NCBI GenBank assembly: GCA_025331435.1
Contig: JAIWNI010000014.1
Coordinates: 62,001 to 126,000, forward strand
DNA length: 64,000 bases
Reading direction: 5' to 3'
Source: Choanephora cucurbitarum
Lineage: Eukaryota > Mucoromycota > Mucoromycetes > Mucorales > Choanephoraceae
Shown: positions 32,397-43,838 of the stretch, piece by piece
How positions within the stretch are numbered: position 1 is the stretch's first letter
How the letters are laid out: every line of letters starts with the position of its first letter
Made by a program: the position numbers and the translations under genes
Notes under the pieces: model-generated
The model's input: only the letters and a program-made list of their open reading frames with translations
What the model was told of the DNA's origin: nothing
The model's database searches: none

Positions 32397-35300
32397 TAGA
32401 TCATCTCTATTACTCAACTTCGCTTCGCTGAATTGCAACAGCCTAGTGAAGTCTCGAAACACTCAAAAGCAAGCCCAATTCATTCGTTATCTCCGTTCCC
32501 TTAATTTTGACCTCATGGCTTTCCAAGAAACCCATGTCTCCTCTATGAACCAACATTTTATTACTACTCAATTTCAAGCTCATCAGGCTCTTTGGACTCA
32601 TGAGTGTGGACTAGTCTCTTTCTCTTCCATGCTACACTTGTCCGAAGACTTGCTCCCCAACTTGGATCGGGTGATCCTTTCGAAGATTTCATCCCATCAT
32701 CACCTTTTCTTGCCTTTTTATGTCCTAGTGATTTATGCACCTGCTAACTCAGCAATCGAACGCCGTACCTTTTTCTCTACATTATCAGAGACTCTTCAAT
32801 CCTCTCATCTGGCATTGGATTTTGATCGTCTACTGGTCATGGGAGATTTCAACTATTCTTACCTCAGGCCTAACATAGGCACTGCTACTTCTCTTGAATG
32901 GGTATCATTTTTGGATATGCATTGCTTTAATGCTTTGCAGACTTTCGACCTCTACAATCTCCCTACTTTTCGGAGGAATGATACCATCACCTCTACTATT
33001 GATTATATTTTTGTCAGCCGTACTCTTCAAAATGTATTAATTGATGCCAGCTTGCAGCTCATTAACCCTCGTTGGTCAGATCATTCGCTGTTATCAGTTC
33101 AGCTGGCTATGGCCACAGCACCTACAGGGCCTGGATTGTGGCGGGCCAATCCCAAGCTCCTTCGGATTCCGGACTACCAACGTCGATTAATAGATGTCAT
33201 CCCCTCTATCCTGGATGATGCTACAATTAAATGTGATACTCCCCAAGACAAATGGGACTTTCTTAAGAGAGCACTTAAGCGAGTTACCAAGAACTTTGGT
33301 GTCAATCGAGCAAATTGTAGACGAGCTCGTTTGCGTGATCTTCAATCGCGACGAAATCAGTTTCTTAGGACACGTCCTTCGGCGGAGGATCGACTCATTG
33401 TATTGCGCCCTTTGGAGCAGGAGATTGCTCTTCTACAGCAGGAGGTAACGGAGAGCTTGGCCTTAAAAGCTGGGCAGCGTTGGCGTGAAAAAGGTGAAAC
33501 ATCTGTTCGATATCTAAAATCCATGGTGCAACAGAGACAGGCAACTGAACGAATTTCAGCATTTCGCAATGATACGACAGATGAACCTTGTGCAGATAAG
33601 GAGACGATGCTACACTCTGCCCATCAGTTCTACCAGCAGCTATACAAAGACGATCCGGTTGATGCAAATGGCCTTGATGATTATCTTAGTGACATCGCAT
33701 CGCTGCCTAGTGTCAGAGATGAGGACCATGAATCTTTGCTGGCTCCTATAACTATTGACGATATTATTGCTGTTACTGCGAAGGTTATTACCAAACAAAG
33801 CAGCCCTGGTTCAGATGGCTTTGGATACGCCTTTCTTTACCACTTGTATCGCTTTCCTCCCCTTCAGCATTTGGTTGTTCAAGTCTACAACGATGCTCTA
33901 TTGCGTGGCTTGTTTCCTGACTCTTGGCGAGACATTCGTGTACGCCTTCTACCTAAGAAAGGAGACCTGACTTTGCTTCAGAACTGGCGGCCGATATCTC
34001 TCATCAATTGTGATGGAAAGATCTTTACTCGTATTTTGAATGCTAGAATGAAAGACGTAGCCCCTGCTCTGATTACTCCTTTCCAAACTGGCTTTATGCC
34101 TGGCCGGTTTATTGCAACTAACGGTCTGTTAGTTAATATGGTTATGGAACATGCCCGTCGTACTCAGCGTGATGATATTGCCCTACTTTTAGACCAAGAA
34201 AAGGCATACGATCGCGTACATCCTTTGTACCTTCGTCGAACCCTTCTTCGTTTCAACTTTCCAGGGCCTTTAGTTGACTGTCTCATGAACCTTTTCTTTG
34301 GTAACAGAGTCCGTGTGAACGTCAATGGTTATTTCTCCAACGAGGTCACTCAGCTTCGGGGCCTTCGACAGGGCGATCCACTATCTCCTCTTCTTTTCAA
34401 CTTTGCTCTTGAGCCCTTCATCCGACACGTTCTTCAGGATCCATCCTTTCGAGGCTTTGTCTTTGATCAGACTTCCTCTTCCTCCTCGTCGTCCTCTCTC
34501 GAGCCTTTGAAAATTCTAGCTTACGCAGATGATGTTTGTGTCTTTCTTTCTGACAATAACGATTTCCATTTGCTCCAGCAACATCTTGCTCGGTATGGTC
34601 AACTGTCCAATGCCAAAGTCAATATGCATAAGACTGAAGCGGTATCTCTGAGTGGTCGTCCATCATCTTATTGGCAGTCTCTTTTACGCTCCTCTAATAT
34701 TCACAGCTGGCATGACAGAACCTCCACTATAGCATTGCGCTACCTTGGTTTTCCTCTCATTAGCTCCTTGCCACAGCGAAAACTGGTAGAGCTTCAGCTC
34801 TTAAATTCACTACAGGCTAAGTGTGACCAATTCAGATACAGGAATCTATCGATACGTGGCCGCGCAACGGTTGTCAATTCTGTCTTTCTGTCCGCATTGT
34901 GGCACGTTCTTCGAGTGACCTCATTCCCGCAGTCATTCTTTAAGAGGATTAGAAGCATTATCAGTCGATTTGTAAACCATGGTGTTAAACCGATCTTTCG
35001 ATATGATCTTCTATGCCAGCGTTTAGACGATGGGGGTGTAGGTCTTCTGGACCCTTTGGCTCAGCAAGCAGGTCTTTATGTACGTTGGATTAAAGAACTC
35101 TTTCGGCCATCGTTTGATTCCGTCGTTCATTGCTATTTAATTGATCACATTCAGCGCTTCTTCCTACACACCTCTTATCCTGTCTTGTCCTTTTTCTTTC
35201 CTCGACTCCGTAAATCTTGCGGTTTGGATCATGGTCACTTCGTTCATGCCTTGTTTTTCTTTTTGCAAAAATACTTGGCAAGCGTGTCTCGTGCAATACC

Positions 35301-36239
35301 TGATGATTGCAACCTCACTACATTGCTGGAGATTCCACTCGCAGACTGCTTTGTTGAAATTCCTGAAGGTCATTGGATTATTGCATCCAGACCTGCTCCA
35401 CTACTACTGAAGCATTTTTTCACCATAGATGCATCCCGTGGCTGCTTTCGTCCCCTTCATCCACCGGACCAGCCACTGTGCCCTCGTCTCTGTAAACAGC
35501 GAAGGAAAGATCTACTTTCTCCTAGCCTGTCTATACATCCCCGCCTTCTTACTGCGATTCTTGATCCTGCCGAGTTGACTCTTGATGTAGATGTTCGTCC
35601 AATAGCGGCGCTAACATATAGGTCAACCTTTTGGGATGACCTCTCCAATCGTTCCTTTCGTGAGGCTCTGCGAGAGAATTCCCTTCAAATTGTACCATCT
35701 GACATCCCCTCCAGTACCTGGCATCTATTTTGGTCCTTACCCTTAGCTCCTGAATGTCGGTCTATGTGGTATCGAATCCTCAATAACAAAATCCATTGCC
35801 ATGAGTCTATCTCCTTATTTTTGGCTGAGGTTTCTCCTTCCTGCTCCTTTTGCGATGCTTCTATCGAGAACCGAAAACATTTGCTGGTCGAATGTCCAGT
35901 AAAATGGGCTATTTGGTCTCTTGTACTACAAACTCAATTCCCGTACATGGCTTTCCAGCCCCATCATATTGTCTCTGCTCTTTGGTCTTTTACCGTTCCA
36001 CCATTTGTTCCCGCTACTCAGTTTTTAAGTCTATGCGCTGCAACAGTAAGAGCTATTTGGTGCGCTCATTGGGCTTTCATTCGTCGAGACATCCCTTTTT
36101 CACTCGCTCTTGTTATTTCCAAGATAAACAAATTAAAATGATCATATTTCACCCATTCAAAGCACACCTCTCTTTTTGACGTGTGACTTATAATCAATTA
36201 TTTATTTAATAAAACAAATAATTCTACACAAAAAAAAAA
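31129..36239 (+). mobile_element. LINE (non-LTR) retrotransposon with two ORFs
   Basis: Runs from the edge of the 419-bp arm to a poly(A) tract (36230-36239) that abuts the right 407-bp terminal repeat. The 3' UTR is short (36142-36229). The 5' end cannot be defined; it may be truncated at the inverted repeat. Both ORFs are open, so this is a recent insertion. Confidence 0.85.
32389..36141 (+). CDS. LINE ORF2: APE endonuclease / reverse transcriptase
   Basis: Uninterrupted 1,250 residues, so coding for a probably active enzyme. N-terminal AP endonuclease-like domain: ASLNCNSLVKS, FQETHVS, MGDFNYSYL and WSDHSLLSV. Reverse transcriptase: NWRPISLINCDGKIFTRIL, FQTGFMPGRFI, ALLLDQEKAYDRVHP, GLRQGDPLSPLLFNF and the catalytic AYADDVCVFL. 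C-terminal zinc-binding segment typical of RVT-associated fingers: SCSFCDASIENRKHLLVECP. The order EN-RT-finger places it among Tad/I/L1-like non-LTR elements; the clade cannot be assigned by eye. Confidence 0.93.
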   Translation: MSDRSSLLLNFASLNCNSLVKSRNTQKQAQFIRYLRSLNFDLMAFQETHVSSMNQHFITTQFQAHQALWTHECGLVSFSSMLHLSEDLLPNLDRVILSKISSHHHLFLPFYVLVIYAPANSAIERRTFFSTLSETLQSSHLALDFDRLLVMGDFNYSYLRPNIGTATSLEWVSFLDMHCFNALQTFDLYNLPTFRRNDTITSTIDYIFVSRTLQNVLIDASLQLINPRWSDHSLLSVQLAMATAPTGPGLWRANPKLLRIPDYQRRLIDVIPSILDDATIKCDTPQDKWDFLKRALKRVTKNFGVNRANCRRARLRDLQSRRNQFLRTRPSAEDRLIVLRPLEQEIALLQQEVTESLALKAGQRWREKGETSVRYLKSMVQQRQATERISAFRNDTTDEPCADKETMLHSAHQFYQQLYKDDPVDANGLDDYLSDIASLPSVRDEDHESLLAPITIDDIIAVTAKVITKQSSPGSDGFGYAFLYHLYRFPPLQHLVVQVYNDALLRGLFPDSWRDIRVRLLPKKGDLTLLQNWRPISLINCDGKIFTRILNARMKDVAPALITPFQTGFMPGRFIATNGLLVNMVMEHARRTQRDDIALLLDQEKAYDRVHPLYLRRTLLRFNFPGPLVDCLMNLFFGNRVRVNVNGYFSNEVTQLRGLRQGDPLSPLLFNFALEPFIRHVLQDPSFRGFVFDQTSSSSSSSSLEPLKILAYADDVCVFLSDNNDFHLLQQHLARYGQLSNAKVNMHKTEAVSLSGRPSSYWQSLLRSSNIHSWHDRTSTIALRYLGFPLISSLPQRKLVELQLLNSLQAKCDQFRYRNLSIRGRATVVNSVFLSALWHVLRVTSFPQSFFKRIRSIISRFVNHGVKPIFRYDLLCQRLDDGGVGLLDPLAQQAGLYVRWIKELFRPSFDSVVHCYLIDHIQRFFLHTSYPVLSFFFPRLRKSCGLDHGHFVHALFFFLQKYLASVSRAIPDDCNLTTLLEIPLADCFVEIPEGHWIIASRPAPLLLKHFFTIDASRGCFRPLHPPDQPLCPRLCKQRRKDLLSPSLSIHPRLLTAILDPAELTLDVDVRPIAALTYRSTFWDDLSNRSFREALRENSLQIVPSDIPSSTWHLFWSLPLAPECRSMWYRILNNKIHCHESISLFLAEVSPSCSFCDASIENRKHLLVECPVKWAIWSLVLQTQFPYMAFQPHHIVSALWSFTVPPFVPATQFLSLCAATVRAIWCAHWAFIRRDIPFSLALVISKINKLK

Positions 36240-36642
36240 GCGCGGCTAGAGAGCCTATAACCACATCCTCTGTTTTTGTTTCGCCAACTTGGCCATTGGC
36301 CCAGGTGGAAAAAAGATTTGTCCTCTAGTCTGCAAGCAAATGTCCATAAGTGCTAAATTGACTTGCCATAAAATATGTCATTCCAAGCGTCAGATCATCA
36401 ATTGTTTTAACGAAACACCACTTTAAGCTCTGTAATTTTCTTTCAATAAGTTTGTATTGTTATACCACAATTGTGCAGGTATTTTTTACGGCAAGTCAAT
36501 TTAGCACTTATGGACATTTGCTTGCAGGCTAGAGGACAAATCTTTTTTCCACCTGGGCCAATCATTTTTCAGCTTTGGCCATTCATTTTTGAGTTTTCGC
36601 CATTTATTTTTTCGAAAACGCCAATTTCAATAGGCCTGACTG
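36236..36642 (-). repeat. right 407-bp terminal inverted repeat
   Basis: Inverse of 23799-24205 and same length. Ends ttcaataggcctgactg followed by TA. Contains the same foldback. Confidence 0.85.
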
Positions 36643-36644
36643 TA

Positions 36645-36735
36645 CCAGATTTCACATTCTCAAGCGCCCACCACAAGTGTTCAATGGGATTTAAATCCGG
36701 ACTTTGAGCAGGCCAGAAATCGAACCCCTTCATCC
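36645..36735 (-). pseudogene. Tc1/mariner-type transposase, middle part (split by insertion)
   Basis: On the minus strand this gives GFDFWPAQSPDLNPIEHLWW, the DDE-domain hallmark around the last catalytic residue. It is the other half of the gene at 23612-23798. The 5' half of the transposase is missing: at about 36736 the sequence changes to the duplicated gene tail. Confidence 0.8.
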
Positions 36736-37140
36736 TATGATTGGATCCACAACTTTTGCTTCAAAGAAAGACACAAAAGACATTCATGAGAACACTGCGC
36801 CGTGTTAGCACTCAGATGGGTACCATTGCTTTCAATTTTGCTCAGCCTCCCAAGAACAAATCGACCTCCACCAGTCTTCGATCGGATACTTTGCCACAAA
36901 ACAATGCAATGGGCAATTCTACTTCAAGTAGGTCTGTAATTAACATGCCTGCCTTTTCTGAGCGAGAAGAAGCTGAACCACATGTTGAATAGCCGGTGGT
37001 TGAGGATCATACAGAGGAATTTGTTGAGTACGATAAAAAACAAAATCCGTTAGCCAAAATATATAAAAAGGGTCATGAGCTATTCCATATGAAGAGATCT
37101 TAAAAATAAATATTTCCTCAGTTAAAACGCATCATAATAA
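36736..37140 (+). pseudogene. decayed copy of the gene tail found at 147-420
   Basis: Begins ggatccacaac, exactly where the last exon of the copy at the left edge begins, and continues through its 3' flank (aaaaagggtcat.agctattccatatgaagag). The frame runs DPQLLLQRKT...PHVE, then a TAG where the other copy has a sense codon, then PVVEDHTEEFVE. So it is truncated and stopped. Orientation is opposite to the first copy. Confidence 0.6.
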
Positions 37141-39559
37141 AATATAACACTAGTTGATTTATGTTAAACAGTATCGAACATCTTAGTGTCTAAAGGTGAT
37201 GATTTATTTAGCAAGAAATGCTTGACATCAAAACAAAATTTATTCTGTGTTTTCGATAATAAGGAGCCGCCCTCCTTCATTATCATGCATTTTGGTTTAA
37301 TTCAATAAGGGAACATATGCGACTTTTTAGTCTACAAACAGATCATATGTAGATGGATGTAGAAGCAAATTTTTATTCTTTCTTTGATTTATATCTGACT
37401 AGGTAGATAGTGTAGCATGTTTCTAAGATTATATGATGAGATATCTAGCTTAACAGAGAGCTTAGGCAGTTTTGAGAGCAATACCTTGGAAATGACAGAC
37501 AGACAGACAGACAGCAGCAAGTGGCCAGTTTCTTTTTTTTTTCTTTCTTGAAGTAAAGTGAAACCAATTCAGTGAGACGCGTATGTATGAGAGTAAAGCA
37601 GACCAAGAGACAATGGACCGAGAAGCAAGCGATAGAGAAGCAATTTTTTTTGAAGGTTGGCTTGTAACAAGTTGTTTGTGATTTTTTTTTCTTGGCTTGG
37701 TGATCTAAAACGCGTACCAGATAGAGCAAGAGTAGTAGTAGTGGTAGTGGTAGTGGTTGAATTGGGTTCAAGTAATAATAAAACAATAAAAAAGTAGAGA
37801 TAAAGAAAGTACTAAAAAGTACTGATACAATCACAAAATTTTTACAAAGTATAGACTAGGCACCATTCAAACGCATCCGCTGAATGAATGAAATGCTAAA
37901 TGTGAGCTACATGGAGCTCCATTTTCATTTTCATTAAGTTCAATACTGCAAGAGACATCTCTCAAAAGACACACTTCAAGCCAAACTGTAGATATTCAGC
38001 AAGCGCGTCAAAGAGACATCAATCAGACAGTAAAGAAGTAGAATATAACACGCCCTTCAGACACGCACGCACAAGCATGCATATCTTTTACTTACTGTAT
38101 ATCACCATTGTAAAAAAGAAGAGAGGTAATACTTAACTTTGAGTTTGCCTTAACCTTGTCTTGAGAAGAGAGAGAGATATGAAGTGAAAGAAGAAGAAAA
38201 AGAGGGAAAAAAGAGAAAACGCCCAGGGCGTGTATTTATCAACATCAAGGAGATAGAGTCAGTTGATCATGGATCAACCAATCAGAAAAATCAACTTAAG
38301 TGACGAAATCTTCATATGATTCTTTAATACCCTATCATATCCTTTGTTTACCAATATTGCCAAAAGCCACCCATAGCTATCTTTATAAGCCCCTATGCCC
38401 TCATTTAATTTCTGATAGCTGAAGTTATCAATGCAGCCTACATGTTGCATAAAAATACAACCAGAGTACAATAGAGCTAAACTCAGCTAGACAAGCTTGA
38501 TAAAGTCCTGCCTCAGAACTTGCGAGATGTGCCGGTTTCTCAGATCATCACAGAGATCCAGTCATACAACTTGTGTGATTGACAGTCTTCTTCGACAGCT
38601 TGCTTTCCTTTGTTGCCCCATAATCCTGACATAGACACGGGCTAGACACCTCAGTTAGAGTCATAAAAGAAGAAAAAGAACTGCAGAGTATGGCAAGTCA
38701 GAGTGTTATTATACGGACAATCTAAAGGTCTCATGAGCAAAAGATAGAGATGGCCATAGTATAGCTCGAGCAAGAACTGTGTAGCAGTAGGATAACCAAG
38801 TAGAACAGAACCGATTTGAGACAGTTAGAGATGGAGTAGTCATAGACAGAATACTTGACGTTTGTCTTTATGTGATGAAATTGAATGCGCTTACAGATAA
38901 TTTATGAACATACAGTTGGCTAACAGTATGTCGTGCACTTAGTATGTCTTCAAAAAGAGTCGACATTGTCTTCAAAAAGAGTTGATTGCTGTTGAATATT
39001 TCAGGAGAAAAACTCATATGTATACATATACATATATTGGTGAATTGTTTGGTGCAATCAGAGTCATTTTATTTCTGAACTAATAATACTCAAATTGCTG
39101 GAAAACAGTGAAGCAATATTGCCAATTATTAGACAAAGAAACAATGTATAGTTGTCCTTTCACTAGGACATGACCTTATGCTGAGTCTATTTGATATCAG
39201 AAAGGTATTGAGAGTTACCAAAAGTAGCTTATGCCACAAAAAGAATTTTGACGGAACCATGCTAAACTCCTTTTCCTTTCATTCAACATTAATCAGAGAT
39301 TTACATCAGTCTATTTGTGATTACAATGAATACATATTATTGCTCGAAATAAATTAGTTTTAGCCCAATGAATATCAGATAAAGAATACTCGGCAGCAAT
39401 AATATACTAAGCACAAACTCGGATCAAGCTAGATCACGATAAACAAATTGTTGAAATCAAAATAGTCCTTCATCTTGGCAAATCTCTCTCTCTGTCTCTC
39501 TAGAACAAAACCAGTTTTATACATGATAGATAAGCCAGACCTCGAAGTTGTTTGCAAAC
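37141..39559. other. non-coding stretch with microsatellites
   Basis: 2.4 kb without a supported gene. Simple repeats: (gaca)n at about 37495-37515, agt/ggt triplets at 37725-37758, and GA runs at 38165-38180. A hydrophobic 129-codon minus-strand ORF at 37445-37834 is low complexity and not believed. Confidence 0.5.
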
Positions 39560-40534
39560 AGTCAATTTCATTTCATCGACGGATTGTTCCTTATTGCTTG
39601 AGAATAGAGTTGAAAGCATAAACTCTGTTTGTGATCACAAAGGATTCAGCAGAGTTTTTTTTTTTATTTCTGACAAACAAGACTTAGAGGAATCAATTGG
39701 AAGCTGTATAATTCTTCCAGTTACATGCCAGAGCTCCAGTATGACACGTAGCTTCATCTTCTTGAAAGATAGAGCGTCTGTCATACTGGGACTGCAATTC
39801 CATGAGCTAGGGCTGGAACTTTTCCAATAAAACTTCAATGTATTTGGTCCGGCTCATGCTTCCATCAACAACAAGAGGACCAACACCAGTTTTCCAAAAA
39901 AAAAAAAAAAAAAAAAAAGCACCAAACCATCACTCCTCCTTTACCAAATTTTGTAGTCGTCACTGTGGGTTCATCCTTGTATCGCTCACCAACACAACAA
40001 AGAACTCTGGTATCACCATCAGCTCATTGAACTGAATATCTGGATTCATTGAACTGGATGTCCCCAGCTTATTGATCTGGCGTTCAATGCAAATGCTCCT
40101 TTGCCCATTCCAAACGATTTCTCTTGTGAGTGTCCGTCAAATCTGGCTTGTATGCTGCATAATACAATTTGAACTCAAGATTGCGAGGATAAAACATAAT
40201 GATGTCTCTACATATATTGATGTTGCTGCGCTTTAGTTCCTTTGTAGCTTACTGAATGCTCATAAATGAATTGCGAACTACAGCACGTTCGAGTTGTCTT
40301 GAACTCCTAGAGTTTATCTTTTTGGGTCTGGCGATAGACTTGCGATGGAGAGGCGTATTTGTTTCTTCAACAGTCTTCACGATATCTCTTACAGTCTCTC
40401 GAGCTAACCAAACCTTCTTTCCGATGGTGATGTTATTGCATCCTTCTTTATTCAACCAATAAACACCCCCAACGCATCTTGTCAGTGACTTTGGTATAAC
40501 TAACGCGCTTGCGCTTGTTTTTTGTGTTATTCAT
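39560..40534 (-). pseudogene. Tc1-type transposase pseudogene
   Basis: Reading the minus strand from 40534: MNNTKNKRKRVSYTKVTDK, a frameshift, then a paired-type helix-turn-helix segment (NITIGKKVWLARETVRDIV; NTPLHRKSIARPKKI), stops, RNRLEWAKEH, KFGKGGVMVW, TGVGPLVVDGSMSRTKYIE and IFQEDEATCHTG. Several stops and frameshifts and a 24-nt poly(A) run (39895-39918) show it is dead. A possible terminal repeat with TA, gtggagtcagtgta, lies at about 40618-40631. The other end was not found. Confidence 0.8.
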
Positions 40535-40681
40535 ATCTTTAAATGTTTGTGCTTGTAAGAGAAGTAAAAGGTTTATTTCAAAAATCATTATGAGAATGAT
40601 GCATTATTTTAAGTGGAGTCAGTGTATAAATGTCTTTTTCTAATTCTATCTAGTTTTTATTATTAATGGAGACTATGAATA

Positions 40682-41607
40682 CTAATTTTCTTTGAGTTTA
40701 CGTTTCATTTCAGCTTGTCTCTTTCTATAAGCACGGTATTTGACATCTGTACCCAGTAACCAATCCCACCATCTAAAAGAAGAAGCATAATTACCAACAA
40801 ATGCCATATGGTGATAGTCATGATGATCTGCACCCGCCCAGAAAGGAATAATGTGTCGAAGTGACCAAGGAAAGTCATAACCGGAATGACAATCAATTGC
40901 TTGAAAGAGACGGCAGACAATCCAAGTAAGCATAGTGAAGAGATGCAGTTGCCAGTTTCTGCCTTGATGGAAGTAGAGTGTTTCGACTGTATGATACAAG
41001 AGAGGTCCACCAATGGTACCTAAGCCTAAAATGGATGTCTCTAAGGGATGAGCGTATTCGGCAGCAATACCAAAGGGCGCAGCATATTCATGGTGAACTT
41101 TGTGTATCTTTTTATAGAGTGGTGGCCAATGCATCAATCGATGAACAGCATAATGGTATGCATCTTCAAATACAAAGAAAATGGCGATTTGAATAGCTAT
41201 GTACTTCCTATAAACCAGTAAGTGAGTTAAATCCATACGATTGTTGAACCAAATGTATGTAAATACCATTCAGGAAAAGGCGCAGATACATTCATACCGA
41301 GAAATGTAGCCATAGGATGAAACAGAAAGATAAGTGGGCCCTCATAAAAGAAATGTTGATATAGCACCAGTTTAGTACACTTCCAGACATCCTCAGGTTT
41401 ATTTTGTTTGTCAGGCTGTATCTTGTACTGTTTGAAATAAGGTATATAGTCGCAGATCAGGAAAGGAATGAAACGACCAAAATAAACAATTTCATGCATT
41501 GTGAATGCAAGCAGGCCTGTCACCAGTAATGCATTACGATCCTTATAGAGATCTTCCCACCTTGTTTCTAGCCAATTGAGCTGATAATCTTCCACTGTCG
41601 TATTCAT
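40682..41607 (-). CDS. ERG25: C-4 methylsterol oxidase (ERG25)
   Basis: Endoplasmic-reticulum non-haem di-iron oxidase that removes the C4 methyl groups in ergosterol synthesis. Two exons; the intron joins APFPEW to KYIAIQIAIFF. About 288 residues, normal for the family. Iron-binding histidine motifs: HRLMH (HX3H), HKVHH and HHDYHH (HX2HH), with the expected FEDAYHYAVHR context and a transmembrane-rich N-terminal half (LLVTGLLAFTMHEIVYFG). Start MNTTVEDYQLNWLE at 41607 is preferred to an upstream in-frame ATG (41703), which would add an unusual Lys- and Phe-rich stretch. Confidence 0.93.
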
Positions 41608-42511
41608 CTCTTTTGTTGTCTGTTCGAACAGCCGAAAGAAGATGGAGAAAGGAAGAAAAAGAAAAAGAGAGCAGAGTTTATTTTTGTGTTGTTTTTTTTT
41701 CATCGGTGTAGACCACCGTTAAAAAATCGAATATCAAATGGTCTGATTTTTTATTCGGGTATTCAATTTAGCATGAAAGACTTTCGAGATGACAAATAGA
41801 TTGCGTTACTGAAAGAAAAGTCTATACTATCAGAAAGCTCCAATCGTATTTTTGGCAAAATGCTACTCATTTGAAGAATCAAGATTACCGAGCTGTACAT
41901 CCTTAAAGGAGCTTTGTCGTTCATATTATATTTGTAATGTTGAATCGGAAATCGAAGGCTTTAAAAAAAATGAGTCGTGCAATCAAAATGAGCTTCAATA
42001 GTGGGAAGGAATGATTCCTTTTCTATAGGCGCAAATAAGCTTCCTTGGCTTTCAGGACAGATTCACTGACTCTGAATCAGTAAAAGTAATCTTAAGATCC
42101 CATAGCGCTCAGCTGAGGGCACGCTCTTTTTGTGTCTCATATGGACTCTTTCTGTATTCAATCTATTGTCAATATGGTTTATGTGTTAAAGAACAATTAG
42201 ATCTGAAACCTTGATACATGATGATAAAAATGCTTACTGTTGTTGACAAAATAAGAAGCATGGCTTTTTCAATCGAAAAGATGTTTATTATTCTTTTACA
42301 ATATTTCAACTCAAGATGATAAATAGATCTAGATAGCCTTTCTCTTAAGCTGCACAGTTCTGTCATCTTGATTTTTTTTAAGTAAGTAATCTTGCTAGTA
42401 GAGTTGGAAAGGTTTAGTAATGCAATGTGTCCTAGGAAACATTGTAATTTGAAATAATCAATGTAGGGAAAAAGAAGGAGAGGGAATATAATCTATCGAC
42501 GGCAAAGTCAT
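41608..42511. other. intergenic region between ERG25 and the PAQR gene
   Basis: Contains the ERG25 promoter and the 3' flank of the PAQR gene. No ORF or repeat worth reporting. Confidence 0.4.
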
Positions 42512-43838
42512 CTAAAAGAACATGGTGTTGCAAAATTCTTCATTTGAAGCATCATGCCAAAATGACATGGCACTCATGACACCCAAGTAATGAGAAATGA
42601 CAGCTATCACAACACAAACATGGAATATCTGATGAGAAGATCCCTAATTGAATAAAAAGAAAATGTAAGACTACTGTGTGAGTTTCTTCCTGATCGATAC
42701 TTACAAAGTAGTTGAATTTTCCTGGCATGGTTCTTTCAGGGAAACGACAGCCATAGATAATAGCACCTGCGATATAAGTGCAAGCCATCAAAATCATATG
42801 TCCAAGTGACACCGTCTTGAAGGAGTTGTTTAGCTTTAGAGAAGAAAAAAAGTATGTCAATAGACCATTTCATCTTGTATAACCAATTTTTTCTTTCCTT
42901 ACACCATAAACCCAAATACCATGTAAGGTAGGAATCAAGCCAAACAAACCAAGTGCCATAAATAGGCAGGCTCGAACCCACCGATATGCAGGAGATCGAA
43001 AATGCTTCATTAAAGTGATAGCAGCCTAATTAGGATTTGAGATTAAAATATAGTTTCTTGACAGTTGAATTAACATGAAGCTAAATTTACTGTGATTGAG
43101 CCTAGAATGACGATAGTAGTCAAGTAAATGACTATATAAAAATTATTAGACCACTACGCATCTTATGTCTTCTTGCTGTTATTTACCCTGAAAGATATGG
43201 TGACAATGAAATCCATAATAAACAACAGGGAAAAAGGATCCACTAATCATTTAAGAGAAAAGAGAAGGTATTACTATATCAAAAATGTAATCTTTTTCTA
43301 AATAGATTACTTACACAATAAGACAAGTGATACCTGCATAATCACAGCGATTCCAAGTAGCTGCTACTGGTTCTGAATGACATGCAAAACAATGAAAGCT
43401 AGCAGATAGCCCCAAGCATGCACAAGCACCAAGAATAAAAACAAAAAAGTACGTATAGTCGAATGCAGTCAATGTGTCAACAAAGGGTTTTGTCCAAACA
43501 AATTGAACAGCAAAACCAACAAACAGCATAAACGCTAGCAAATGACTCCAAATGTTGACTTTTGAAGCGAACAAAAAAAAATAAGTGAAGATACGACAAC
43601 AATTGAAAATCGAATGAACATTACCACTTTCATTATGAAGATAAAACAAGCTTTTTAAGCATTCGACATAGCTGTTGGTTTGTCTTCGATAACCGTCAGT
43701 AATAAACACATTGTCTTGCATCCAACTGGGAATCTCATGCCAAGAGAGGATCAGCTTATGACTTTTGTTCTTTGGCAATAAAGTAGTTCTATCTTCTGAG
43801 TCTGACACTCTAGCCATATTCCTCTGTTGAATTCCCAT
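42512..43838 (-). CDS. PAQR / Izh-type receptor (adiponectin receptor, haemolysin III family)
   Basis: Seven-transmembrane protein of the progestin and adipoQ receptor family; fungal members (Izh1-4) influence zinc, sterol and lipid homeostasis. About six exons. The N-terminal cytosolic part has SWHEIPSWMQDNVFITDGYR, the family entry motif, then NVHSIFN-type exon, NIWSHLLAFMLFVGF, SASFHCFACHSEPVAATWNR, CDYAGITCLI, and the last exon SHQIFHVCVVIAVISHYLGV. The zinc-binding pattern is preserved: S-x3-H in SASFHCFACH and H-x3-H in the SSHQIFHV segment. Start MGIQQRNMARVSD at 43838 or MARVSD at 43817. Beside ERG25; a shared lipid role is inference. Confidence 0.88.

Larger units (their letters stand above)
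23799..36642. mobile_element. 12.8-kb composite element with 407-bp terminal inverted repeats and TA target duplication
   Basis: Both ends read cagtcaggcctattgaaatt inward and are flanked by TA (23797-23798 and 36643-36644). The terminal repeats are 407 bp each (23799-24205 and 36236-36642). Inside lie a DIRS-type retroelement (minus strand), a LINE (plus strand), an inner 419-bp inverted repeat pair and two host-like spliced genes. No DDE transposase that could move the whole was found inside. TA duplication and the end sequence fit Tc1/mariner/pogo-type cut-and-paste elements. It could be a mobile unit moved in trans, or a small non-autonomous element swollen by nested insertions. Confidence 0.75.

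Noticed and set aside
37445..37834. 129-codon hydrophobic ORF on the minus strand
   Set aside because: Low-complexity Leu/Lys/Cys runs arising from simple repeats, with no family features.
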